64,000 nt of DNA from Otatea glauca (taxonomy: Eukaryota; Streptophyta; Magnoliopsida; Poales; Poaceae), in the NCBI GenBank assembly GCA_036346275.1, contig CM070730.1:10664309-10728308 (forward strand). Reading direction: 5' to 3'. Within the stretch, counting starts at the first letter, position 1; each line of letters starts with the position of its first letter. Below are positions 44,143 to 56,411 of the stretch, piece by piece. The notes under the pieces are model-generated. The model did no database searches. It had not been told where the DNA came from and worked only from the letters and a program-made list of their open reading frames with translations. A program made the translations under genes and the position numbers.

Positions 44143-47100
44143 ATGGCGTCACCGCCGGAGCCGGAAGACGGGAGGGAGCTCTGCGCGCTGCCGCACCTCT
44201 CGCCGGACGCCTCCGCGGAGGAAATCCGCAAAGCCTACCGCCAGTATGCGCAAATCTACCTCCCCGACAAGTACCAGGATCCCCAGGTGGAGAGATGCCC
44301 CTCCCTGCACCGCAGTTACGATTCGACCGGTGTGAACTGATTAGTTTAGGGTTCCGCGTCATGCTTCGCTGGGAGTTGGATTGGTGGTGTAATGCCGATA
44401 GCTTGTGATCCGGCACGGTGCGGCGATTGGTATTTGGGATTCGATCGGTTTGAACTCGTTCAGCAGTTAGGTGTTTACTGGTTTGATTGAGTACTCTGCT
44501 CCATTTGGATTGGGCATTGGTTGGTTTGTTCTGACATTTCTATGCTTGTTTGTAGTGTTTTGCGTTGAGAGATAGAGATCAAGGGGAAGGGTTGGGCAAT
44601 GTGTATGCTAATGTGATAGGGTTTTTTTTATTCCTTTATTGCCGATTTGATTGCATCTGAGGAGGTTATTAGGAGAATTAGAAATCTATAAGATGAGACT
44701 GGGCAATAAGGAGAATTTCACATTAGTTGTTGTTGCCCAACTGTGCAGAAATTTGGTCAGGGTGAATGGAGATCCGTATTTTGCACTAGGACTGAGCTTT
44801 GTCAGTTAGGTAGCATTATGGGAAATTGGAGAGATATCATGAGTATTGTGCTATGTATGTTGCTATTCCATGCATATGATTTTTTTTCTTAAAAAAAAAC
44901 TGAAATCTGAAACTTATTCCCTAAAAATCCATTTGGCGCAAGCACCTTTACATTCATTTTCCAACGAGCAATCCTGGTAATGTTTTGCTGGACAGAATGA
45001 AAGTTAGAGAAGGAGCCTATAGTGATTCCCTGATTCAAATGGAAACTTTCTACTTTTACAATTTTATGAGAATAACAAAGTCAGATACTTTGACATTACA
45101 TCTAATCTTCAGATGGTAACTTGGCCGACACTATCAGATGTTTCTAGTGCACTACTTGATTCTCCCAACTTGCATTTCAAACAAAAAAAATTCATTTGAA
45201 GTTAGTTAGGTTCTTGCACTTGTGCAATCTGTATTTTGTTGAACTAGTCATCTCCTACAATTTACATTGCTGAATTCTTCCGAACTGACCATGGCCCTCC
45301 ATTTTTTCCTGTGCTTATCTAGATGAAGGATATAGCAACTGAAAACTTTCAACGAATATGTGATGCATAAGAGATACTATCGGATGAGAACAAAAGACAG
45401 ATCTATGACATCTATGTTATGGAAGGTTTAAATTCTGGCCTGGAACTTGGCCCCAAGCTAAACAAACCAGAGGATATCAAAGAACAGTTGGAACGGCTGC
45501 GGCGGCGTAAGGAGGAAGAGAAACTTTTTGCCCATGCTCGATCCACTGGCTCAAACATCGTTAATATGTCAGTGCCACAATATTTAGATGGCGATGGCAT
45601 CATGAGAGGGTACAGAGTGTTTTTGAGTTTAGTATATGCTTGTACTCTCTGTGTCCAGTTACATGCAGTGGGAAGTTGTTAACATATTTTAGAAGCCATT
45701 TCTTGTTTAGTTCTTGTTTATAGCATATTGCAAATTAATTAGTAATTCAGTAATCATAGGCCTCATATGTTAATTTGTAATTTTGTTGATGAAATTGCTC
45801 TGTATTGTTTCACATTCTTCCGCATGTTTGTTAGCGATGGGCCATGATTTATCCGTATATACTATATACCTTCAGCATACAGGACTTCCAATTTTTTATT
45901 TTTTTTTGAAAAAAAACAAAGATTAGATTGGGGGATCTTTCCTTGCAGGAATTTACATTCATTATTTCCTTTTCCACCCTTTTTAATCTTATGCCAATTC
46001 TGGTTGGTAATACACTTAGACACCTAGGTACCTGTTGGTGAATAAACCTCTTTACAAATGCATTATCCTTTAATTACTTCTTTTGATGTCATATTAATTG
46101 TTATTCCTCCCATATTCTTCAGCAGTACCATGATTTAATTATTTGATTTGAAAATGGCTAGAATGGGAATGTCTGGTGAAGTTCTGTTGCCAGTATCCAA
46201 TCGAAATACTGTTGTTGTTGGTGGAAATTTGGTTGTCAATGGTACAGCCGGAACTGGTGCAGCAACCGCTGTGCTGCGGCACCAGTTGTCTTCAGTGTCT
46301 TCAATAGAGTTTGTGGCAACAGCTGGACTACGTTCCCTTGTTGGAATACAGTCATTTTGGTGAGAATTGGTTATACCTTTGCTCTCCTTCTATTTCTAAT
46401 TCCTTGCAAGTTGCAAATCATAATTCTTGGTGTTATTTGCTTCAGTCAGATTTCACCACATTCGACAGCCACTTCTGGACTTGGTCTTTCCTTGCAGGAT
46501 GGATCTATCAACCTGTCAAATGCCTGGACTCGCCAACTGTCTGAAAATACTGTTGAGAATGTATGGCCCCTTATACTTATTGCCTTTTCCATGTGTCTGA
46601 TAAGCTGTTTATTTGCCGTATATAACTAGGCAAGTGCCCATGCGTTGCAACGGGAACACATTTTTTAAACGAAATAATCAAATCATGTCACATGTTTACA
46701 AAATAAAATTGCACTCTTGCGTTGCTACAGGGAGGAAGAAGTGAGGAATGGCTTGGCCTCCCGGGGAGCGGTGTGGGCGAAAGAGATGCGGTTGGTTTCC
46801 TTTTGTTCGTGAGAGGTGGGGCGTGTCATGGCGTGCATGTTGCTTCTGTTAGAGAGGAAGTACAGACGATTACCACCAACTCGTATTTATATATTAGTAA
46901 AGATAAGCAATTAACTTAACACTTCAAAATTGTGGTAATAATATGAGTAACTTAACACTCCAAAACTATGATAATAATATGTGCATAATCTATGATGTCA
47001 ACCACACATGCTGAAAAAATGACTTGAGTTCTATTCCCTATATAAGAAGACTACAAACCAGTATCTTTTTAATTTCAAATTTTGTAGTTTTTGGCTTGCA

Positions 47101-50075
47101 ACGCAAAAGCCCTATCTGATTAGGATTGTTACACAAGCTTTTAGACAATGTAAAGGTAATGTGTTACAGTTAAATGTATGACTTTAGAGTTTAGACCTTA
47201 TATTATCCCATATTTGATCCATGTCCAGAACGAGTTGTCAATGTTCATTTTACAGCTAATGCATAATTTAAACCTTATGGCTTATGTGATCCTATATCTG
47301 ATCCATGCGCAGAATGAGGTGTCAACTGCACTTTGCTGGATAAGTGACAGTAATGACTTCCATATATTACATGTTAGAAAATATCAAATTCCAGAGAAAT
47401 CCAGAAATTCCTCTTATTTAGTTTTCTGATTTTTGCTCCAGTGAGGTGTCTTAGCAAGTTATTCATTCCCTAATATCTTTATGTAGTATGCATGTGATTT
47501 TTAGTGCTCCGTTATTTACTGCATGGATGGATTGTTCATCTTCTTCATATATATGTTTGTTGTGTGGATAAGCTGATGATGATTTTTTTTTGCCTATCTG
47601 TTACTTTCTTTTCCCTAACCTCCAGATACAGCTTGTCCTTTGTACTGAATCAAGTATATCTGTTGGATGGCAAAAGAAGGGTGAGAAAAGTTCTGCTGCA
47701 GGAGAAGTAAAGGTAGTTCTTATTTAGAAAACCAACTCAGCCGTTTTTCTTATTTAGAAAACCAACTCTGTCGTCTATAAGCTAACAGTTGGCAAATTTG
47801 TTTCGAAATGTATAGTTGACATTCCAAGTTCTCACATCATCTAGTTTGCCAGGTAGGATTTATTTTTAGTTCTACATAGTGTAATTGTTTTGTTCCGAAT
47901 AATCCACTGTTTTTTTTCTTCTTCTTTTGAATAGCTCTCCATTATGTTTTATTTGGGTCACTTCAAAAAAATTATAGTTACTGTAGTTATTTCAAAAGCA
48001 CCCCATTGTGTTCTGAAGCTAGCTGGCTAGTTTAAATAGCCGTAGTTATAATAGGAGCAGGATTAAGTAGCAGATAAAAATGACTGTGGCAACCGTATAA
48101 TTCATTTAGCACTTGCAGATGGAAGCCTATGCATTTTTGTACTCGACTTCAACTCTGACCTTCCAATATTTGGTGTAGGGCCTTGAAAACAAGAAAACAT
48201 AGTGATACACTAGCTTTTTGGTAAATTTTGGTGAACATGTTTTAAATTCTGTTTGATTGGGTTTATATGTCTTGCCTCTAGTTACAGGGCAGTATAGTCT
48301 ACACATGTTAATTGATTTTGTGTACTTCGATTGTACTGCCTTCAAGAACTAATTGCTTATTAATCTTTCCACCTCTTACATCAGACAACAACCTGATGCT
48401 TGCCTTTTGAGGGCTGTTTCGCTTATTGACGACTTCTCTTTTTCTCCCCAGTTTGGTACTAATTCTCTTGGTGCATCTGCTCATTACACCCATCATTTCT
48501 CCTCCAAGTCTCATGGTCGAGTTGCTGGTAGAGTTGGAAGGTATATACCATTGTGATCTCACTTATGTCTGGCCATGTAATTTTTGGAAACCCATTATAT
48601 GAGTTGGTAACTTCTGATCCTTTTCTCTTGAACTGTTTTCTTGCAGCACAGCCCTTGATTTTGAAATCGGAGGAGGGAGGCGGATATCGGAATTCAGTAC
48701 TGTAAGGATGCTCTACAATATAGGAATCCAGGTGAATTGCTTGTTTCTATGGCCCTGTGTGCCTGAAGTGCTCTCAATTTGCTTCTTGAGCTCAGTTTCA
48801 GTGGGATTGCTATGTCTTTATCACACTATCTCTTTGAGTGGAAGTAATAATAAAAAACCGTACCAACTACTGCATTCATGTGTATGCTAATTGTTCATGG
48901 ATAACAAAGCAAGCAACTCCTGCATGCTCTTTGTTATCAATACGAAAATCAGAATATACATTTTAATGTATAGTTACCACACATTGGCAATTGATACATG
49001 CAATCATGCATTTGGCATCTCTTATTTGTTATTATTTTTGAATGATTGCTAGAAGGCATTTCACTGAAGTATTTACAATAGCTCTGCTCTACACTTTGGA
49101 GTATATTAACACCTCTATGGCTCTATGGATGCTTCCACTGGGAAAATGGTAGTGCTATGGTTCACAATAATAAGTTGGAGTCATTACCAATCCGCTGTTT
49201 ATAACAACAAAGATGGCCGTTTCCAGCACAATCTGGTATGGAAAACCTTGGTTGTGGCTTGTAGGTTTTGATCTCCCGAAGTTACATGCATACATGTAAG
49301 GAAACCCAAATTTGGCCAGCATATATGTGAAACTGATCACTTTTCAGATACTCAAACTTGATATGGGTGTCAGAACAAGTCAGTTTCAATTCATATAACA
49401 TAAAATCAATGAGATCGTGAATCAATTGCATGACCTATTAGGTACACTAGATATGGGTCCCAGAACAAGTCTCAGCTCATATTACATTAAAAAATGCGAT
49501 TATGAATTAATTGCATGCCACTTTTACTCGTGTACCAGGCTATATTTCAATCTTTTACATCTACAGGTTGCTCATCGTAGTAATCCATTGCATTCTTCTT
49601 TAAAATTAAGTAGGTTAAACCATTTGACAGAAGCATTTGTCTGGTTATCTGACACTGAATGTAGTCTGTCTGCCACCTGCAGCTTCATGAGTGGATAAAG
49701 AAGTCTGGAATAATGGGCTTCTATGATCCCTGCCCTGGAGATCCGAAGCTATTACTTGTTGAATACACATTTCATGGTCGGAAATACAAGGTAGAGAATA
49801 GTTTAACATCCCTATTACATACTACCATGTCGGTATGTGTGCCGTACTCAATATACAAATTTGCTGATTTTTTCGTTTGATGGCAGGTCATGGCCGATGA
49901 TTATGATGTACTGTTGATACCACAAGATATTCATCAGCATTCAAACAATTTTGAGTCACATGGTTCTCGTCATAGTTTTCTTGTTCCAGCGAGTTCTTTC
50001 TGTTTTTCGGTATGCAAGTGTTTCTATGCATCATCTCTTAATACAAGTTACATAAATCTTAAAACAAACGAATAG
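44143..50075 (+). pseudogene. OWL1-like (pseudogene): OWL1/DNAJC11-type J-domain + DUF3395 gene, degenerate
   Basis: The intact family has an N-terminal J domain and a C-terminal DUF3395. Arabidopsis OWL1 acts in very-low-fluence light responses; animal DNAJC11 is mitochondrial. Exon-like blocks: 44143-44286, 45323 to about 45608, about 46154-46359, 46446-46560, 47626-47712, 48452-48540, 48647-48731, 49683-49790, 49887-50075. Recognisable peptides include EGLNSGLELGPKLNKPEDIK, GSINLSNAWTRQLSENTVEN, SSISVGWQKKGEKSSAAGEV, LDFEIGGGRRISEFSTVRML and SGIMGFYDPCPGDPK. Lesions: the J-domain HPD is LPD (residues 40-42); codon 64 is TAA (45368-45370) where the family has Tyr; no clean acceptor AG is seen before the third block; the 950 bases between 48732 and 49682 lack the exons that normally join the two halves of DUF3395; and the last exon runs into a MITE at 50016. 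I judge it a duplicated, decayed copy. Confidence 0.85.
46622..46915. mobile_element. Possible small transposon in a pseudogene intron
   Basis: Starts around CTAGGCAAGTGCCCATGCGT, then GTTGCAACGGGAACA, a sequence I recognise as a common grass repeat edge, and ends near TATATATTAGTAAAGATA. The superfamily is not clear to me. Confidence 0.4.
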
Positions 50076-50153
50076 ATAAATAATCATCATTCACCCTTCA
50101 TTCGTACTTTAATATTTGTGCAAATTTTAAAAAGTGATGTATAGAAGCACCTT
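50016..50153. mobile_element. MITE family E, copy 4, in the last exon of the OWL1-like pseudogene
   Basis: Starts AAGTGTTTCTATGCATCATC and ends GTGATGTATAGAAGCACCTT, a good inverted repeat. The interior ATTCGTACTTTAATATTTGT is the reverse of copies 1 and 2. It supplies the last codons and stop of the frame that continues from the preceding exon. Confidence 0.8.
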
Positions 50154-50454
50154 CATTTTTTGTATCATTTCTTTACGTTGCCCCTTTGTTGTATACATGT
50201 ACCACCTAGATAGCAGAAATAGGTTACAATCAAAAGTTTACAACATTAGTGCACTAGACACCCTGAGAACAAATTTTATTCGTGAGATGCAGCTGTTGCC
50301 TTGCCATTTACATAGTTACATCTCAATCGTTTCTCTTAACAACATGCATCTGCTTCTTCCTGTCTGCGCACGTGCGACAATGTGTTGCTTTGTTTTGTCG
50401 TGTTCCTTCCAGTGTTACTTCATCAGTTCATCTACTGTGTTTCCAGTATCAGTT

Positions 50455-50711
50455 CTAGGACCCGGTCACAAATACACGTGGTTTTGGACATTGACATGGT
50501 CCTCAAAACATAATTTTGACAACTAATTTCTATTGTAATATATTTATAAAACTCAATAAAACTATAATATTATAAAAATACTTTTGAGATAAATCTACGT
50601 ATGATTTTCATCTATCTAATCTATGTTTTTTAAAAAATATTGATAGTCAAAGTTTTAAAAGTTTGATTATAGAAATTTTAAAATGATATTTATTTATAAC
50701 CAGAGGGAGTA
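50455..50711. mobile_element. Stowaway-like MITE (family A), copy 2
   Basis: Ends CTAGGACCCGGTCACAAATA and TATTTATAACCAGAGGGAGT form an imperfect inverted repeat with TA at the borders. The interior matches the copies at 4719-4929 and 62741-62968. Confidence 0.75.
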
Positions 50712-50863
50712 GCGATCTCAAAGAATGACTTTTAAGCATTTTTTTTTGGGGGTAATATGCTTCTTCCAACCCCTGCCTATTAATATACTCCTATTTTCTC
50801 TGCTCTCTCCTTGTTTTATGCTTTGTTCTGGTTGTCTAGTATGGACTTCTGTGTTATCAAATG

Positions 50864-52303
50864 GGAAAGAGTCAATCTTTGGTCCTTAATTTTTGTCGCC
50901 GTTTAATATTAGTTCCTCAAGTGAAATGCAGTTTAGAACGAGTCTCTCATCATTCAATAAAGTTTAATTGTGGTTCATCAGGCTAGGAAACGGCGGTTTT
51001 GACCTACATGGATCTACATGACAAATTAGGTTGGATATGAAATGGTGAACCCACGTCCCATTGAAATTCCTACTCATATTTGTACTCCGTTTCCTCTCCG
51101 TTTCTTACTACTTCCACATCGCCACATTCATTTTGCAGTGTTTGCTGCATTAGCATTTACGTCGCCGCGTCACCCTCACGTTGCGTGCGATGCGAGCCCA
51201 GCCAGTATATTGCCCTGAGCATAACAACAAGTTAACCCTCACCTCCTCTCGATTTTCCCCATCTCCTTCTCCATCCTCAAGCACTAGAGAGGGAGAGCTA
51301 GCTCGAGCGTCAGCTCCTCTGTTTTTGGCCGTCGCCGTTGGGGAGCCCAAATAGGTGTTCGAGTGAGTACCAACACCGACCTTCTTGTAAATTGAGTTCG
51401 TCTCATCCTTTACTATCTCGTGCTCACCTTGTTATCTCTACTCTCCCTTAGAATCAGCGTGGCTACTTTGTCTTCTTCCTCTCTAGCGAGTGATTGCATG
51501 CGCCTCCCGTCTATGCCAAATGCCACAAACCACTCAAGTGAGCTTCTACCTCGGTGCTTGCATCCATCATCGTCGCCTAGGTTCCCTCTAGCTCACCCAC
51601 ACCTTTGTTCCTTCTTCCCTCAGAATCGCTGGGAACACGCTGTTTTTCCTACTTGCCGATGACCAAACCACCACCTCCCGCATTGCAGTTTCTACTTGGT
51701 CAAAAGCCCGTAAATATCTGTGTCATAACATGTTCTAGGAGTAGGCAATTGTGTTCTACTAGTCAATTTGGCCTTTGGAGCACCGCGGCATCGCCACCTC
51801 ATCATGTCTCCATCGTAGATAGGCCTACATGGAGATCACCTCGTCGGGCGGTTGACACCAATAGAATCTCCTTAGGGTGTAGCTTCTCGTGCACGTGCTA
51901 ATTTTTGGATTTTTGTCACTGCCCGTTGTTGCCCATGCTATCCATATTGCCATCTATGCCTAGCTTAGTCGTGCCATCATGATGGACGGACTCGCCGTAG
52001 CTGTAGCATCCTGTTTTGTTATTTGATGGACACCACTGATGTCCTGCTCATTGGCGTCAAGCTTAGTAGAGGATGGCAATGACCGCCACCTCTGTGTCGC
52101 TCGCTCGTTCTCTGTAGGCATGAGGAAATAACCCTATCCACCAACCGATCCAACATGACGTGCTACGTGGGTCAATGTTGGTCAAAACCATCGTTCACGC
52201 CTAGAAGTACCAAAATTAAACGGGTATTGAAAGATGGTGGACCCTTGAGGCACCAAAATTGAACGGTGACAAGGGTTAAGGGACTAAAAATGAACTTTCT
52301 TCA
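50864..52303. mobile_element. Mutator-like element with long inverted repeats (Pack-MULE candidate)
   Basis: The left end (AAAGAGTCAATCTTTGGTCC, then GTCGCCGTTTAATATTAG and TTCCTCAAG) is the imperfect reverse complement of the right end (CTTGAGGCACC, ACGGTGACAAGGG, then GGACTAAAAATGAACTTT). Similarity can be followed for about 170 bases on each side. The flanks share ATCAAATG (50856-50863 and 52304-52311), 8 of an expected 9 bases. The 1.1-kb interior is moderately GC-rich with short frames on both strands and no visible transposase, so it is non-autonomous and may carry captured gene fragments. Confidence 0.72.
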
Positions 52304-52311
52304 ATCAAATG

Positions 52312-53635
52312 TGACCCGTTCAAAACCTGGTCTCAACTTCAAGTGAGGGCAAGCGTTTGCATGTGAAATCCTTGGCCCTTCATTTACATCTTGTTAGGTA
52401 CACATTATTTTTATCATTTGATCGATCCCCAATCATATGATCCAAGATGCAGTGCCACCGTCAAATCAAGTGATGACTTTTTAAACTCCCTTTGCCTCAT
52501 ATTTTGCAAATGTGGCCCTCTTCTGAGCGAAATTGCAAATATAGTCCCATTCTAACCGCTGAACATTCCTCTCGTGCTTACCTACCGTTGGAGGAGATCT
52601 TCCACACTTACTTGCCGCGGTATGGTTTCCTGTCTCTTTAAGCGATGCTCAGCAGCAGGCAGTCCCTGCCTACGATCACCAACCCCTCTGCACTGAACAT
52701 GCATTTGTTGATATTTAACACATCACGTGCGGTTTTCTGTTGCGTTGCTTGATGCTTCTGCTCCTGGGTTCCAAAGTCCAAACTGAAAGATGGTTTAGGT
52801 GATAACACAACCGTTTTGCTGGAGCTGTGCTCCTGCCTCTCAAACGATCCAAATATACTACCTACACTAAACTTCGGAGGATACCCGGCACCACGTTCAT
52901 TTGAGCCGGGAGGGAGCCGGCTCGGCTCCGAGCCGGGGAAAATTTTTTGTTCGGACCCTTTTTTGAAAAAAAAAGCGTTTAGGTCCTTTTTCATGAAAAA
53001 AAAATTACGATCAGATTCTTGTTTTGCGAAAGAAAAATATATTACTCTTATGTCATTTTTGCGTTTTTGAGTGTTGCGCTCGGGTCCTTCTTCCGAAAAT
53101 CAATATTACGTTTAGGTCTTTTTTCGGAAAAAAAACACAATTAGATCCTTTTTATGAGAAAAATTTACTGTGTTGAGGTCCTTTTTCTAGTTTTTTTAAG
53201 CGTTCCATTTAGGTCCTTTTTCGAAAAAAAATCGTTCGGGTCCTTTTCCGCCGAATAAATGCGGAAAAACGCGATTACGTTTGTATCTTTTCAGCCGTTT
53301 CGCGTGTTTCCTCGATTTTCTCGCGTGGGGAGCAACAATCGCACGTTTTCTCGATTTTCTTGCGTGAGGAGCGACGGTCACGACGTGACACGCCGTGACC
53401 AAGTATCTAGTAACAGGTATATGCGATGCGTTATCATTAACTTGGCCGACCAAGACTGACCTGATCGTGTGGTTTCTTTAGACCGGAGATTCTCCAGTAT
53501 CTCTATAGATTTAGACCGGAGATGAAGAAGGCTTGGGATGTAAGTTGGCGGAATTGAGTAGTTTATTCATCCATTGCAGGGTGCAAAAGCCGGTACATAG
53601 CACGAGTGAAATAGCTTTGTTATGGTGGCTTAGGG
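52312..53635. other. Spacer with a degenerate GGTCCTTTTT repeat
   Basis: No supported exon. The part at 52920-53250 is a decayed tandem array, annotated separately. The preceding 300 bases hold a MITE-like edge (TTTGCAAATGTGGCCCTCTT, reading from 52504). Confidence 0.45.
52935..53255. repeat. Degenerate tandem repeat, unit about 45 bp
   Basis: The motif (G/C)GTTTAGGTCCTTTTTC(G/A)GAAAAAAAA recurs about seven times (near 52945, 52980, 53080, 53115, 53140, 53175 and 53205) with changes such as GGGTCCTTCTTCC. T-tract/A-tract pairs make each unit a potential small hairpin. Confidence 0.7.
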
Positions 53636-53852
53636 TGTGTTTGGTAGGGCTCTAGCTCCAAATCTGGTGGAGCTGGTTATTCCTAGCTCCACTAGATCTG
53701 TAGAGCTGAAGCTGTGAGTGCATTAAGAGTATTTTGATGGATCATCTTGTTCACATTTTAGATAAAAATATAAACTTAATTCATTTTATTTTAACCTACA
53801 AATTTCTGATTTTAAGTGAAATTGAGATCTAGAGCTCTACCAAAGAGACCCT
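53636..53852. mobile_element. hAT-like MITE (family F), copy 2
   Basis: Starts GGTGTGTTTGGTAGGGCTCT and ends AGAGCTCTACCAAAGAGACC, reverse-oriented relative to 27482-27711. Both share the AT core with ATATAAACTTAATTCATTTTA (reversed in copy 1). Confidence 0.75.
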
Positions 53853-54842
53853 TAGTGTAAAGCGTCTTCAAAGCATCACATTGGATCCGGATCCCAGGAG
53901 ATCCTACGTAATATTGGTGGGCTCCACTTCACTTGATTCTGTACACTCATCTATGCATGCAGGATTTTGTGTGTCCACAGGCCACAACAGAAGTCGGAAT
54001 TAATGAACAGAGAGGCTCTTAAATAAATCGTCTCAAGTCTCAACCAAACGAAGCATACGGAATGTTCGTGAGTGCAGAGTGCGAAGCCAGCACGCAAACA
54101 AGTCCCACACTCCCGCTGCATTTCTGTTTGCAAATCTGACATGGTGAGAATAAAATTATAAAAATAATCATCTTTCCAACTAAGAAATCGCGACAGGTGG
54201 CTAGGCCTGTGATAGCTCGACCGACTACGACAACCACTCATGGGCCCACGCGGTAGGCTTGTTGCAATGTACCCTTAGTTTGGTAGGCAGGTGCTAAGCA
54301 CCGTGAGCACGATAGCAGCACCTAGTGAGGTAGGTGGCTCGGTTACAGGCGTGAGCGGTGCTGCTAACGCTGCTGTTGTTACAGTTAGCTGGCTAACTTC
54401 CTCAATTTTCAGATACGATAGATAACATGTGTTATATGATGTCATGTGACTTAAAAAAGAATTATACAAATTTATCTATAAATTTATCCCTACAGGTACC
54501 AGACTTAAAAAGTCCGGAGGCCGAACAAAAAAAAAAGCCAAGAACTCGCAGAGTGCAGACGCGAGGTTGGTACAGTACCAAACGCGTATTCTGACAGGGA
54601 GTAGTTGCTCCGCCAGTCAGCCGGGATCCAGCTAGCTATGCCACAGCTCGCCGTCCTCCCTTCCACCAAACGTGCAGCCGCGCGCTCTGACAACGGTCAA
54701 ATGTAGACTTACTGCTGACTACTGTACCACAACTTGGAAACAGTGCAGCTACCCCGGGCCCGGTTCATTTTTTGGTTGCAAATGGATCGGTTCAGCGTGG
54801 AAGTCTTTATCGTTCGAGTCCTATGCGTATTTTTTTTTTCTG

Positions 54843-55179
54843 TAAATAGTTATGGCTATGGCAATATTTCAGAGGTAGTCTCTACACAGTAAAAATCAAC
54901 GGACCAGGATGACTGGGGTTTTTTTTAACTCATTTTCAGCGGTTCCTGTCCGTTGAATTTTTTTTAGTGCGAAAATTTTCCAGCGGTCTCAAACCGCTGG
55001 ATTTCGACGATTTCCAGCGCACGGCGTCCGCTGGAAAATAAAAATGGGTATTCTAGCCGAACGGAAAATAAAAAAATCCAACGACCGAACCACTGAAATG
55101 AGTTAAAAATTCAGTAGCCCCGGTCGCTAGTTTATCAGATAGAGGCTATCGTAATTTTGTCGTAGCCATGATTATTTAT
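54843..55179. mobile_element. Foldback MITE with long arms
   Basis: The left arm TAAATAGTTATGGCTATGGC is the imperfect reverse complement of the right arm ending GTCGTAGCCATGATTATTTA. Further in, TTTAACTCATTTTCAGCGGT mirrors CACTGAAATGAGTTAAAAA, and a centre with CAGCGGTCTCAAACCGCTGG is itself palindromic. Almost the whole 337 bases can fold on itself. Confidence 0.7.
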
Positions 55180-55794
55180 GAAAAAAAACCATACACAGGA
55201 CTAGAACAGTAAAAACTTCTTCAATGTGTGCATCCTCATTCCATATGAACCTTCCTTGTATAGATGAAAGGTCTATTTGGTATGTTTCCAATAGTTACCG
55301 ATACTTATTTTACTCAATTTTAGTAGTGTTGACTAAATCTGATAAGTATTTGGTTTACTACCAAATTTTTGTAAGATTTCTTTCTCGCTTGGTTCTCTAG
55401 TTCATTTTCTTAATAATCTTTGGCTAAAACATTGGTGTCCAATTTTGTGATCAAATTTTGGTAAATTTTAGTAGGATAAATTTGTCATCAAATCAAACAG
55501 ATCCGAAATCTTGATTCACGTTTGTTGGTTCTGAGTTCTGACACGTATTCGAAACTTCGCAGGACTTTTATAGGGAGTTAGAAGAAAGAATCCTGCTTTT
55601 CAAATGGGGTCAAGACGTTTTGAATTTGGCTGTCAACAAAGACAATGGGGACCATTCGATTGCATTGTTTTGTTTGGATTAACATCTCGATCATATAACC
55701 CTAGTGAAGGCATAGCATCAAACTTTCTCCTTGCTTCATGTGTTTAGAATAGTTCAGAGACAAAAACACTTAGAACCGTACTTATAAGAGTTAT

Positions 55795-55965
55795 TTAACG
55801 GTACATTAAATTCAATACAAACCGCTTATTTTTTTCAATATAATGGATCAGATTAGCTAGTATTTATTTAAACTTTCTTCGGTAGTAGAGTAGTAGGAAT
55901 ATCCTCAACATATCAATGTTCAGATCTAATTTCTATTACCCACCATATACTACTAATATACTAAC
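55795..55965. mobile_element. MITE family B, uninterrupted copy
   Basis: Starts TTTAACGGTACATTAAATTC and carries CGGTAGTAGAGTAGTAGGA and CTATTACCCACCATATACTA, matching the copies at 19374 and 36247. The right terminus is truncated or diverged. Confidence 0.65.
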
Positions 55966-56411
55966 GAATTGGTATTCTATTCGTAGTAGTTTAAAATGAA
56001 CTGGGAGCGGAGTTGAGTGGAAAAAGTGTGTTACATACAACTGATTTATCCACCCCCAGGCCCCAGCCATGACAACTTCAAACCACAACATCTCCGGCAC
56101 TACAACTATGGCTAATTTCTATCTTTCCAGGGCGAAAATATTATGGATCTCTTTTGGCTACCATCATAGAAAGGAAACTACACAGTCAAACTGAGGCCTC
56201 AAAAGCCATTTTGCCCGAGCACTCTACGTCTCTACCTGCTGCCACTACTTCCAGTCACCAAGCTCATCAACTCCTACTCCTACAGCATTGCTTCCTCCAT
56301 CCAGTACATCACCGCTCAACGAGCGGAGCATCCTTGTATGCAGCAGTACTAGAACCAACTAATCGGATTAAAGACAGAAGACACGGGAGTAGTAGAAGTA
56401 CTAGTAAAGTG

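Larger units (their letters stand above)
53853..56411. other. Gene-free spacer with MITEs
   Basis: Contains a foldback element (54843-55179) and a family B MITE (55795-55965). Short frames at 53951-54700 on the minus strand have no family resemblance. Confidence 0.5.
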
